Positions 23,892-32,497 of a stretch of DNA of 64,000 nt are shown here, piece by piece (position 1 is the stretch's first letter; every line of letters begins with the position of its first letter). The notes under the pieces were generated by a model. The model was not told the DNA's origin, did not search any database, and saw only the letters and a list, made by a program, of their open reading frames with translations. The DNA is from a virus, in the IMG/VR virus record IMGVR_UViG_3300047157_000105, positions 1-64,000 of that record. One strand, 5' to 3'. The position numbers were made by a program, and so were the translations under genes.

Positions 23892-24643
23892 TGTCAATAC
23901 GTGAAATGAATTTAAAGGAGAAGAGTCTCCTTTTTGCTAAACTTGCAGCTGATGCATATGGTGATAAACCGGATGTTGTAAAGCTTGCAAAGAAACATGG
24001 TTTTACTAAAACAAAATTTTATGATATAGGTGGAGCTCAAGCATATAGGTTTGAGTCAAAGACTGATGTTGTAGTTGCTTGTCGTGGTACAGAGCCTACA
24101 GAATTTAATGATCTCAAGGCAGATCTCAAAGCATTTCCAGTCAAATCAGAAACAGTAAGTAGAGTACATCGTGGCTTTAAGAATGAAGTTGATGAACTCT
24201 GGCCTGAGGTATCTGTTGATATAATCAATGTAAAGAAACCTTTATGGTTTTGTGGACATAGTTTAGGTGCTGCAATGGCAACTATTATGGCTAGTCGATG
24301 TGCATTGAATTATGATTTTCCAGAAGTTGAATGCTTATTTACATACGGTTCACCTAGTGTTGGTTGGCCTACATATGTTAAATCACTGTTAATATGTCAT
24401 TATAGATGGCAGAATAATAATGATATAGTTACAAGAGTGCCTTTGAGACTTATGAACTATAAGCATGATGGTACGCTAATGTATATTGGACATGATGGAA
24501 CAGTTCATGAAAAGAAAATGGGTGTATGGGCTAAGTTCTCAGATCGCATGAAAGGTATGTGGGGTGGACTAAAATCATTCAAAGTTGATAACTTTTCTGA
24601 CCATGCCATGACAGAGTACATTAAACACATTGAAAATTGGTAG
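23891..24643 (+). CDS. Class 3 lipase (alpha/beta hydrolase)
   Basis: 250 residues from ATG 23891, coupled to the preceding stop. Domains and residues: oxyanion-side VVACRGTEPTEF, nucleophile elbow FCGHSLGAAM (Ser at about 126), acid in NNNDIVTRVP and His in SDHAMTEYI, the order of the fungal-type (class 3) lipase family. Likely hydrolyses acyl esters of phospholipid or lipid A-like molecules. Its place behind small membrane proteins suggests envelope breakdown at lysis. No signal peptide is visible, so it would need release through a holin. Confidence 0.88.
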   Translation: MSIREMNLKEKSLLFAKLAADAYGDKPDVVKLAKKHGFTKTKFYDIGGAQAYRFESKTDVVVACRGTEPTEFNDLKADLKAFPVKSETVSRVHRGFKNEVDELWPEVSVDIINVKKPLWFCGHSLGAAMATIMASRCALNYDFPEVECLFTYGSPSVGWPTYVKSLLICHYRWQNNNDIVTRVPLRLMNYKHDGTLMYIGHDGTVHEKKMGVWAKFSDRMKGMWGGLKSFKVDNFSDHAMTEYIKHIENW

Positions 24644-24646
24644 TTG

Positions 24647-24654
24647 TATAAATA
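24647..24654 (+). promoter_or_regulatory. Late promoter box TATAAATA
   Basis: Exact consensus directly after the lipase stop; predicted +1 about 24660, giving a 25-nt leader to the ATG at 24685. Confidence 0.65.
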
Positions 24655-24684
24655 CATTCATAGGAAATTAATTTCGGGAATAGA

Positions 24685-25029
24685 ATGACAACAGAAACAA
24701 AACTTCTCGAAATCGAGAATAAATTAGAGAGCATGCATGCTGCTTTAGAACGTCAGGAAAAAGAATTAGACTCTTGGCGAGAGCGAAGTGTAAGAGTTCC
24801 TAACTGGATTAGGAATAGTGGAATTGCATTGTTTCTAGCCATATTCGGTCAAACAATGACTGCAGTATGGTGGGCATCAGAGATCACGAATACTCAATCG
24901 AATATTCTTGCAGATGTCAAAGTAAACACTGAATACCGAATGCAAAGTGCAGAAAGGTACAATGACATTATGATAGAAATTACGAAACTCCAAGTGATGA
25001 TGGAGTCATTAATTAACAACAAGGAATAA
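24685..25029 (+). CDS. Coiled-coil protein with one membrane helix
   Basis: 114 residues. An N-terminal coiled coil (LEIENKLESMHAALERQEKE), then WIRNSGIALFLAIFGQTMTAVWW as a transmembrane helix (about 40-62), then a second coiled coil (YNDIMIEITKLQVMMESL). Under its own late box. Such layouts occur in i-spanins and holin accessories of phages; no specific family recognised. Confidence 0.55.
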   Translation: MTTETKLLEIENKLESMHAALERQEKELDSWRERSVRVPNWIRNSGIALFLAIFGQTMTAVWWASEITNTQSNILADVKVNTEYRMQSAERYNDIMIEITKLQVMMESLINNKE

Positions 25030-25031
25030 AT

Positions 25032-27014
25032 ATGAAAACCCTCAAACAAATTAGAGAAGCAAAATCGGGAGGCAAAGAAGCCTACCAAAAATTCTTCAAT
25101 TCTCTTCTTAAAAAATTTGGAGTAAAATCGCCTGCTGAGTTAGACGATGCTAAGAAAAAAGAATTTTATGATGCTATCGATAAAGGTTGGAAAGGAGATA
25201 ACGAAAAGCCTGAGAAAAATGAAAGGTATGACGATCCTGATAATTTAGATCCTGAGACTACTGTTGATTCGGATGAAGATATGGCTGATAAAGCTGCATC
25301 ACAAATCAATGCTTCATATGGTAAAATGAATGCTTCTAAGAAGAAGAAAATGAATGCTGCATATCATAAAGAATCAGTTAAAGAAGCAAAGAAGCTTAAG
25401 CCTGGTAAAGGTAAAGCTGAATTAGATATCAATTGGGATGGAGATCGCAGTGATATTAAATTTGCTACAACAAAATATAAAATTAAAATGAAGCCACATA
25501 GTGATGGTGCTATCATTTCAGGTGATAAAGCAAAACTATTAGCTTACTTACAAGGGCAAGATTATGCTATGGATCCAGAGGATATTGAAGATTTATATCC
25601 TGAGTTGATGGAGAGTAGCAGCTACCCAAAGCCTTTAAGCATTATTCGTCAAGTTAAGGAATTCTCGGGTGATGCTGAAACAGTAAGAAGAAAAAGAAGA
25701 CGTTTTGAAGCTGACGAAGAAGAAGCCCACAAAATGAACGAGAAAATGGTTATGTGTGAGCATTGCGGTAAAATGCATGAAGAAGGTGCTTGCGGTGACA
25801 TGAACGAATCTGAGATTCATTTAGATGCGAAGTCTGATAAATTTAAAAAAATTAAAAAATCACAATGGGCTGCAATTAAGAAAAAATATAATGTAACAAT
25901 TGATTCTGATAGTACTGGTAGTTGGGCTGGTGGTAAGCCAGCAGATCTTCATAAATTTGCTATGGCTATGGGAATGTCCAAGGATGACATTAAAAAAACC
26001 TACAATCACATTACTCCCGATTACAAAGGTGCTAGCAGTGTAAAGAATAGACAGCGTGAAGAAGTTGAAGAAGCAATGTCAATGAAAAGCATTGGTCTTA
26101 AAGGTGCAAGTAAGAGATCACGTGAAACAGGCCGTAAAGCAAAAGAAGGGCCAGCTTTGAGAGGTGCTAAATTAGGTAAATCACAACCTGTCTTAAACCG
26201 TTCTCAAGAGAATGAAATCCATAAGATTGCTAACAAGCATTCTGGCAACATGGAAAAAGCCATGAAAGAAATTGAGAAGATGAGAGTATGGAAAGGTAAA
26301 GGCATTCAAGACCATCCATATGTAATGGACGTTCTTAAAAAAGCTAATGAATCTGTTAACGAAGCAATGTCTAAAGGCCAAATGGCTCACGATAAAGACT
26401 TTATGCATAAGAAGCTTAAAGGTAATAATGACAAATCAATGAAGATTACTACTGCAAAAGCTTTGAAAATTAAAGTTGATGGTAATACATTAGTGATGAC
26501 TCCTAAACAAGATAAATTAATGCAAAAGCATAAGGTTACTATACGTAATGATAGCGATGGTGACATATCAGTTTGGGGTAAAGGTAATGATGTCTATAAC
26601 TTTATGGCTGCTATGGGTCAAAAAGTAGAAGAAGTCGAAGAGAAAGTTGATGTAGATGGTCGTTTAATTGGATTTAAATCTGCACAGCGTAGATCTGAAG
26701 GCGAGAAGCAAAAAGGTAAGGTCATTGTAGATAGACGTACTAAAGGTTATAAAGAAGCTAAACTACGTAGTGAAAAAGCTAAGGCTAAAAGAGAAGCAAA
26801 GAAAAAAGAAAGAGAGTTTGCTGAAAAATATCCTAGTATAGACTATGCTTATGGTGATGATGCTGAATTAAGAAAGACTATGGAAGCCGCAAGTAAAGTT
26901 CTAATGGGTGAAACTGCAGCGAATGCAGTAGCTCATGGTGGTGTTGATATGGCCCCTAATGCAGGAAAGAAAAAGAAAGATAAAGAAAAGTTAATGGCCA
27001 AAAGAGGTTACTAA
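25032..27014 (+). CDS. Large charged repeat protein, probably capsid-associated
   Basis: 660 residues, starting MKTLKQIREAKSGG, a short basic leader like those of T4-type head proteins cleaved by the prohead protease. At least three copies of a 60-residue module can be read (about 135-190, 275-330 and 475-530). Each has a beta part with DSDG or NDSDGD, then (S/G)GKxx(D/K)(L/V).(A/F)(F/Y)..AMG, e.g. IDSDSTGSWAGGKPADLHKF. A CEHCGKMHEEGACG stretch (about 238-251) could bind metal. Very Lys/Glu-rich. Followed by two genes with related MKSFK(M/A)FE leaders. Function unknown; possibly internal head protein. Confidence 0.55.
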   Translation: MKTLKQIREAKSGGKEAYQKFFNSLLKKFGVKSPAELDDAKKKEFYDAIDKGWKGDNEKPEKNERYDDPDNLDPETTVDSDEDMADKAASQINASYGKMNASKKKKMNAAYHKESVKEAKKLKPGKGKAELDINWDGDRSDIKFATTKYKIKMKPHSDGAIISGDKAKLLAYLQGQDYAMDPEDIEDLYPELMESSSYPKPLSIIRQVKEFSGDAETVRRKRRRFEADEEEAHKMNEKMVMCEHCGKMHEEGACGDMNESEIHLDAKSDKFKKIKKSQWAAIKKKYNVTIDSDSTGSWAGGKPADLHKFAMAMGMSKDDIKKTYNHITPDYKGASSVKNRQREEVEEAMSMKSIGLKGASKRSRETGRKAKEGPALRGAKLGKSQPVLNRSQENEIHKIANKHSGNMEKAMKEIEKMRVWKGKGIQDHPYVMDVLKKANESVNEAMSKGQMAHDKDFMHKKLKGNNDKSMKITTAKALKIKVDGNTLVMTPKQDKLMQKHKVTIRNDSDGDISVWGKGNDVYNFMAAMGQKVEEVEEKVDVDGRLIGFKSAQRRSEGEKQKGKVIVDRRTKGYKEAKLRSEKAKAKREAKKKEREFAEKYPSIDYAYGDDAELRKTMEAASKVLMGETAANAVAHGGVDMAPNAGKKKKDKEKLMAKRGY

Positions 27015-27454
27015 TGAAAAGTTTTAAGATGTTTGAGAGTGATGCATATCATTCCGGATTATCTAAATCTAGTAAAGCAAAAAGGCAAGCTCAATTTAAA
27101 AAGCAAGCTGCTATGGATGATGATGATCCGAATGCATATAAGCCAGCCGTAGGAGATAAGACTGCGAAGACCCGTATGTCTACACATACATCAAAGATGC
27201 GTAAAATGTATCCTGATGTATATGAAGCAAGTAAGTCTGATAAGTCATTAGCAAAGAAAGCTAAAGCTTCTGGTATGCCTCTCGGTATCTTAAGACAAGT
27301 CTATAATCGTGGTGTAGCTGCATGGAAGACTGGACACAGACCAGGAACAACACCTGAACAGTGGGGCCACGCAAGAGTAAACTCATTTGTAACTAAATCA
27401 TCTGGCACTTGGGGTAAGGCCGATAAAGATTTAGCTGATAAAGTAAGAGGTTAA
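27014..27454 (+). CDS. DUF5824-like small protein
   Basis: 146 residues. N-terminus MKSFKMFESDAYHSG is a head-protein-like leader. The C-terminal two thirds (KKAKASGMPLGILRQVYNRG, then AAWKTGHRPGTTPEQWGHAR, then VNSFVTKSSGTWGKADKDLA) match the DUF5824 type found in many T4-like marine phages. Basic, possibly DNA-binding. Overlaps the preceding gene's stop (TAATG). Confidence 0.7.
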   Translation: MKSFKMFESDAYHSGLSKSSKAKRQAQFKKQAAMDDDDPNAYKPAVGDKTAKTRMSTHTSKMRKMYPDVYEASKSDKSLAKKAKASGMPLGILRQVYNRGVAAWKTGHRPGTTPEQWGHARVNSFVTKSSGTWGKADKDLADKVRG

Positions 27455-27455
27455 T

Positions 27456-27749
27456 ATGAAATCATTTAAAGCATTTGAAAATAAAGATGAGTTCTCGCCT
27501 CATATGATGTATGATCCTGAAACAAAGAAGGGTTATAAAGCAAAGACATATGACGATCATGTGAGAATGAAGAAGCTAGGTTATGTACATGATTTAGATG
27601 AGTTAGGTCCAGCTGCAATGAAGAGACGTAAAAGAATGCAGGATCGTTTACAAAAGACTATGAAAAAATATGGCGATGCTGCTAAGATGGGTATCGACGC
27701 GAAAGATGTGAATCAAAGACGGAATGCTCCAACTAGGAAGAAAACTTAA
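27456..27749 (+). CDS. Small basic protein with MKSFKAFE leader
   Basis: 97 residues. The N-terminus MKSFKAFENKDEFSPHMMYD shares the leader of the upstream gene. The C-terminal half is strongly basic (AAMKRRKRMQDRLQKTMKKYG, shortened here to its core). It may be a DNA-packing internal head protein. No family recognised. Confidence 0.55.
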   Translation: MKSFKAFENKDEFSPHMMYDPETKKGYKAKTYDDHVRMKKLGYVHDLDELGPAAMKRRKRMQDRLQKTMKKYGDAAKMGIDAKDVNQRRNAPTRKKT

Positions 27750-27768
27750 GCAAGGCCTTTTTGTAATT

Positions 27769-29154
27769 ATGGCGACACTAACATTACCTTCAGCTCACTC
27801 GATGAATACGGTATATCCTATTAATATACCAACTCCAACATCCTCTGAATATTACACTAAAACAATAAATTTAAAAGAATCTGCTGGCTCGTATTTAGCC
27901 GAAGCAACAATGTTGGTGTATGATGAAATATTAAGATACCAAAGAGGAGTTGAATTTACACATGGATTAGATGAAGATCAATTGGCAAAGTTTGATTATG
28001 ACGCATTTGAAGCCAATGTTAAATGGTTTATGGATGAAATAGTTGGTATAGAATCAGAATGGAAAAAAGATGCATTGAATCCTGAAAGTGGTGCATATGG
28101 TTATGTACAATTTTTAAATCAAGCTTCTGTTCAAACCGCAGTTAATCGTTACAGATACCATATAGAAAAATTTAATACACGTCGTAGTGGTGCTGGATAT
28201 ACTCGAACACAAGCTGTTAATGAATGGTTTCCTCCAATAAAAACTGACACATATGATTTATACATATCAGATATACCAGATGTTAAAGCTTTACCAGCAA
28301 CAAACTTTAGCATGTCACCTGACTTGGCAGTTGGGGAAGTTGGACTAACAGGTGCACGTAGGCTATCCACATCGATACATAAGGGTATAGAAACTGAAAA
28401 ATTTTACGAGTACAGTTTTGTAAAAGATTCAACAGGAATAACTGCTTCCTGGACAATGAGTAATATAACATATGGTACTTCACCGGGTTCTTTTGAAGCT
28501 GAAGAATATTTTTTCTTTGGAATACATATGACCGATCATCAAGCAGGTCAAATTCAATATGCTTATGACAATGAGAACTGGGATGATTTTGAAAAACTTG
28601 GGTTTGTATATAGTTTTTTTGATCCATCTAGTGATTATACTGCAGATGACAGATGGGAAGGTTCTAATTATGATGATAGTTTAGTAAAGTTAGTTGATGG
28701 AAAATGGACATATCCTGCATATACAAAATCAATTTCTGTTGAAGCTTCAGGAATACTTCCTGCAGAAACTGAAATAGTTTCATTTCCAGCAAAACCTCTT
28801 TTAACTGCATCAACTAATAGAGATTGGAATCCACGTGGCTATAGTGATGGCTCAAGAATGGAATATCCAGATTGGTTGATTACACTTGAAAGAAAGGTTA
28901 ATAATAGTTTACTTGGTACAGTTATGGATCCAGGAAATTATGACCATGAAAGAGATTTAGCTGTGTTAAACTATGATGAAATGGTAGCATTAGCATTTGT
29001 TCATATGCATAGTAAAGATTCTAAAGATTATAACTTTGTACAGTTAGCAAAAGGTGATGTTGCAGCCGCAAAAGAGATATATTCAAAAAACCACCACACA
29101 AATATTGATGCTAAAACACTAGCACGTATGGAATTATTCTTCCAAATTCATTAA
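27769..29154 (+). CDS. Lytic transglycosylase-like protein, probably tail-associated
   Basis: About 461 residues from ATG 27769 (MATLTLPSAHSMN). An earlier in-frame ATG at 27724 would add a signal-peptide-like stretch (KLKQGLFVIMATLTLP), so the start decides whether it is exported. EIVGIESEWKKDALNPESGAYGYVQF (read around residue 85-110) has the catalytic Glu, the S-G-A-x-G-x-x-Q pattern of goose-type/SLT lysozyme folds. The long C-terminal part is unique. Located immediately before the neck genes, it could be the baseplate cell-wall enzyme in place of T4 gp5. The lysis role is an alternative. Confidence 0.6.
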   Translation: MATLTLPSAHSMNTVYPINIPTPTSSEYYTKTINLKESAGSYLAEATMLVYDEILRYQRGVEFTHGLDEDQLAKFDYDAFEANVKWFMDEIVGIESEWKKDALNPESGAYGYVQFLNQASVQTAVNRYRYHIEKFNTRRSGAGYTRTQAVNEWFPPIKTDTYDLYISDIPDVKALPATNFSMSPDLAVGEVGLTGARRLSTSIHKGIETEKFYEYSFVKDSTGITASWTMSNITYGTSPGSFEAEEYFFFGIHMTDHQAGQIQYAYDNENWDDFEKLGFVYSFFDPSSDYTADDRWEGSNYDDSLVKLVDGKWTYPAYTKSISVEASGILPAETEIVSFPAKPLLTASTNRDWNPRGYSDGSRMEYPDWLITLERKVNNSLLGTVMDPGNYDHERDLAVLNYDEMVALAFVHMHSKDSKDYNFVQLAKGDVAAAKEIYSKNHHTNIDAKTLARMELFFQIH

Positions 29155-29170
29155 AGGAAGTCTTGTTTTA

Positions 29171-29178
29171 TATAAATA
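29171..29178 (+). promoter_or_regulatory. Late promoter box TATAAATA
   Basis: Exact consensus 23 nt before the gp13 ATG; an AAGGA ribosome site lies in the leader. Heads the neck/terminase operon. Confidence 0.75.
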
Positions 29179-29201
29179 AGTCTATATAACAAGGAAACAT
29201 C

Positions 29202-29945
29202 ATGGCAAAACCTAATTCAAGATCGACATTACAAGATTATTGCTTAAGAAATTTAGGCGCACCTGTAATTGAAATCAATGTAGATGAAGATCAACTAGAA
29301 GATCGTACTGACGACGCGTTACAATTCTATCAGGAATATCATTCTGATGGTGTAATTCGTGAATATTTAAAACATGAGCTTACTTCAACTGATATAACTA
29401 ATAATTATATTACTGTAGCTGATAGTGTAACCAATGTTGTACGCATGTTGAAGATTACTGGTACTTCTGGTTCTTCATTATTTGACATGGGTTACCATAT
29501 GCGTGTAAATGATATCTTCATGTTGCAAGGTTTAGGCACGCAAATGCAGGAATATACTCAATCGCAACAAAAATTATCTTTGATTGACCATAGATTAAAC
29601 AGCGAAGAGCATATAAGATTTAGTAGACACATGAATAGAGTTCACATGGACGAAGGCTTTGGTGATTTGGGTGCTGGAGATTTTATTGTATTAGAGGTAT
29701 TTAGTATTATAAATCCAGCAACATATGTCGACGTTTTTAATGACTTGTATTTAAAGAAATATCTTACTGCGTTAATTAAACGCCAATGGGGTGCAAACTT
29801 AATGAAGTTTCAAGACTTTCAGCTTCCTGGTGGTATAACAATGAATGGACGTCAAATCTATGAAGATGCTATCGAAGAAATTCAAGGATTAGAAGAAGAA
29901 TGTAGGTTGATTTGGGCTATGCCAGACAACTTTTTAATGGGATAA
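29202..29945 (+). CDS. gp13: T4 gp13-like neck protein
   Basis: 247 residues. The N-terminus with LQDYCLRNLGAPVIEINVD, the VDEDQLEDRTDDALQFYQEY block and YMRVNDIFML-like segment (YHMRVNDIFMLQG) are characteristic of gp13. With gp14 it closes the portal vertex after packaging and forms the tail-docking neck. Order gp13-gp14-gp15 is as in T4-like marine phages. Confidence 0.92.
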   Translation: MAKPNSRSTLQDYCLRNLGAPVIEINVDEDQLEDRTDDALQFYQEYHSDGVIREYLKHELTSTDITNNYITVADSVTNVVRMLKITGTSGSSLFDMGYHMRVNDIFMLQGLGTQMQEYTQSQQKLSLIDHRLNSEEHIRFSRHMNRVHMDEGFGDLGAGDFIVLEVFSIINPATYVDVFNDLYLKKYLTALIKRQWGANLMKFQDFQLPGGITMNGRQIYEDAIEEIQGLEEECRLIWAMPDNFLMG

Positions 29946-29948
29946 TAA

Positions 29949-30872
29949 ATGGCTACATCAGTATACTTTTCAGGTGCAGTAAGATCTGAACAGGATCTAT
30001 ACGAGGATCTTGTCACAGAAAGCATCAAAATATTTGGGCAAGACGTGGTATATCTACCACGAGAGTCATTAGGTGAAGATGCCTTATTAAATGAAGAGTG
30101 GGCTCAATACACACAAGCATATCCAGTAGAAATGTATTTAGAAAATCCTGAAGGTTTTGAAGGAGATGGCAATCTATTAGGTAAATTTGGTTTAGAGATT
30201 CGTGACCAAGCAAACTTTGTAGTTACTAAACGTAGATTTGCTCAGGCTGTTGGGCAGAATATTGTTGATGGCCAAAGTAAACCTAACGAAGGTGATCTGT
30301 TATATATGACAATGACCGGAAGATTATTTGAGATCAAATATGTAGAGCCTAAGAATCCATTCTATCAATTAGCAGATCTACCAAGTTATACAATGACTGC
30401 AGAGTTATTTGAATATAATGACCAGCATTTTGATACTGGTTGGGATGAGATTGATGCAATAGAATGGGATAATGCTACATCATATAGTTATATTGTTACA
30501 GCTGGTACGGCCAACTTTGAGCTTGGTGAATTAGTAACACAATGGACTGGATCAAATGATTCATCTGGTAACCCGATTAATATTGAAGGTTATGTTGCTG
30601 GTTGGGAAGGTACTGAAGCTAGAATAACAATTATATCTCCACATCAAAGCTTAAACGGTGATGGTACATTTATGACATTCTCTGTACAAGCTGCATCAAA
30701 TAGAAAACTTGTAGGTACTATATCAGGTACACAAACAAATATAACAATTGACCAGAGTGGTACTACGAAGACATTCTATAACCAAGATGTATTTGCTGAC
30801 AATGATGAATTCGAAGTTGCCGGTGATGATGTTATAGACTTTACAGAATCTAATCCGTTTGGAGATCCATAA
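29949..30872 (+). CDS. gp14: T4 gp14-like neck protein
   Basis: 307 residues. EQDLYEDLVTESIKIFGQDVVY at the N-terminus and GDLLYMTMTGRLFEIKYVEP with PFYQLADLPSYTMTAELFEY in the centre match gp14 (neck/head completion). The C-terminal FVVTKRRF and a beta-rich insertion are also present. Three nucleotides after gp13 and one-base overlap with gp15 show coupling. Confidence 0.92.
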   Translation: MATSVYFSGAVRSEQDLYEDLVTESIKIFGQDVVYLPRESLGEDALLNEEWAQYTQAYPVEMYLENPEGFEGDGNLLGKFGLEIRDQANFVVTKRRFAQAVGQNIVDGQSKPNEGDLLYMTMTGRLFEIKYVEPKNPFYQLADLPSYTMTAELFEYNDQHFDTGWDEIDAIEWDNATSYSYIVTAGTANFELGELVTQWTGSNDSSGNPINIEGYVAGWEGTEARITIISPHQSLNGDGTFMTFSVQAASNRKLVGTISGTQTNITIDQSGTTKTFYNQDVFADNDEFEVAGDDVIDFTESNPFGDP

Positions 30873-31639
30873 TGTTTGAGAATCATTTCTATAATGAAAG
30901 TACAAGACGTATGGTATCTGTCTTTGGATCTATATTCAATGACATGGAAGTAGTCAAAAAGAATGCTGCTGGTAAAGTACTTACAAAGATAAAAGTTCCT
31001 TTAGGTTATGCACCTAGAACAAAAGTGCTTGCACGTTTAAATGAACAAACATCTGATCCGAAGCTAGCAATCAAATTACCAAGGTTGTCATTTGAAATAT
31101 CTTCTATGGAATATGACCCTGCAGCACGTGTATCAAAACATAAAAATTTCACAAAAGTTGTAACAGGAGATACATTACAATTACATAAACTCGGAGCACC
31201 CGCTGTTTATAAAGTTGGATTCGAATTAAATATTATGGCTTCTACGCAAGATGAAGCTCTGCAATTATTAGAGCAGATACTTCCAATGTTCCAGCCAGAA
31301 TATACAGTAACAATAAAAGATATTCCAAGTATGGATATCAAAACCGACACTCCAATTGTTTTAACGAGTGTTGCCTTAAATGATGATTATGAGGGTGATT
31401 TAGTTACGAGAAGAGCAATTATATATACGCTAGCTTTTGAAACTCGTATTCGTTATTATAGAGGTCTTGGTAAGAGCAAACAAATTCTTCAAACAGAAGT
31501 TGATTTTTCAGAAAATGTTGATCCTACTACTCATAAATTTGAGACGTTAGCGATAGACGGTAGAACCACATCTGATGGTGCGGGAGGCTTTAAAGAACCT
31601 TATACCGAAACGATTAACTTTTTTGACACTGATGTATAG
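30872..31639 (+). CDS. gp15: T4 gp15-like tail terminator/sheath-completion protein
   Basis: 255 residues. MFENHFYNESTRRMVSVFGS, then KIKVPLGYAPRTKVLARL, then LPRLSFEISSMEYDPAARV match gp15, which caps the tail and joins it to the neck. ATG overlaps the gp14 stop. Length is close to T4 gp15 (272). Confidence 0.92.
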   Translation: MFENHFYNESTRRMVSVFGSIFNDMEVVKKNAAGKVLTKIKVPLGYAPRTKVLARLNEQTSDPKLAIKLPRLSFEISSMEYDPAARVSKHKNFTKVVTGDTLQLHKLGAPAVYKVGFELNIMASTQDEALQLLEQILPMFQPEYTVTIKDIPSMDIKTDTPIVLTSVALNDDYEGDLVTRRAIIYTLAFETRIRYYRGLGKSKQILQTEVDFSENVDPTTHKFETLAIDGRTTSDGAGGFKEPYTETINFFDTDV

Positions 31640-31650
31640 AGGAGAATACA

Positions 31651-32130
31651 ATGTACAGATTTAATGCACGATTAGTAAAGGTTGTCGATGGAGATACCAT
31701 CGATGCAGATATAGAATTAGGTTTTTCTGTATTCATGAGGGATAGAATCCGTTTAATGGGTATAGATACACCTGAGAGTAGGACAAGAAATTTAGCAGAG
31801 AAATCATGGGGACTTGCTGCTAAACACAGATTAATTGAACTATTGGCAGAAGCTGATGGACATTTTACTCTAGTAACCGAAGATATGGAGAAAGGTAAAT
31901 TCGGAAGAGTATTAGGTACGATTGAGGTTAACGGTAAAGATGCTAACCAAAGTCTTATCGAAGAGAACCTAGCTATACCATATGAAGGTGGCAATAAAGA
32001 TGAGAGCCGCACGAAGTATGGTGTAATGGAGCTATGGAATACATATTATGAAAACCCACAGGAACACGATGATGACCATGAACACGGAGAAGAGAATCCA
32101 GAAGCACACATTGACTGGCACGAAAAGTAA
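31651..32130 (+). CDS. Staphylococcal-nuclease-like (thermonuclease) protein
   Basis: 159 residues. OB-fold nuclease motifs: VVDGDTIDADIELG, RIRLMGIDTPESR (metal Asp and catalytic Arg), and GKFGRVLGTIEV with the second Arg. The C-terminal tail is rich in His, Asp and Glu. It would cut DNA or RNA in a Ca2+-dependent way. Its position between gp15 and the terminase genes is as seen in some marine T4-like phages; a role in host DNA breakdown or packaging is inference. Confidence 0.85.
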   Translation: MYRFNARLVKVVDGDTIDADIELGFSVFMRDRIRLMGIDTPESRTRNLAEKSWGLAAKHRLIELLAEADGHFTLVTEDMEKGKFGRVLGTIEVNGKDANQSLIEENLAIPYEGGNKDESRTKYGVMELWNTYYENPQEHDDDHEHGEENPEAHIDWHEK

Positions 32131-32470
32131 AATCGATCAGGACTTCGAAAGAGTCCGTAGAGATTTATTTGATTTGTCAACGCAAGGTGAAGAAGCTATA
32201 GAGCTTATGATGGAACTTGCACGTGAGTCTGAGCACCCAAGAGCTTTTGAAGTTCTTGGGCAATTAATTAAACAAAATGCTGAGATAGGCGAAAAAGTTT
32301 TAAAGCTTCATAAGAGCAAGAAAGAACAGGATAAAACTGATGAACCTACAGCAATTGCTCAACAAGCAGCAACGAATAACAATGTTTTTATAGGTAGCAC
32401 AGCAGAGCTACAGAAGATGTTACGTGATGAAAAGGTAATAGAAACAGAACCGGATTTATTTGAAAAATGA
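32048..32470 (+). CDS. gp16: T4 gp16-like small terminase subunit
   Basis: 140 residues from ATG 32048; starts at 32069, 32072 or 32078 are equally possible because the first 25 residues overlap the nuclease gene and do not look conserved. DFERVRRDLFDLSTQGEEAIE, then LMMELARESEHPRAFEVLGQ fit the central coiled-coil of gp16. The Gln/Ala-rich and Asn-rich linker with VFIGSTAELQKML near the C-terminus is typical. Recognises DNA for packaging and stimulates gp17. Confidence 0.85.
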   Translation: MKTHRNTMMTMNTEKRIQKHTLTGTKSKIDQDFERVRRDLFDLSTQGEEAIELMMELARESEHPRAFEVLGQLIKQNAEIGEKVLKLHKSKKEQDKTDEPTAIAQQAATNNNVFIGSTAELQKMLRDEKVIETEPDLFEK

Positions 32471-32497
32471 GAGAAACAAACTACTTAGGCAATCCGA

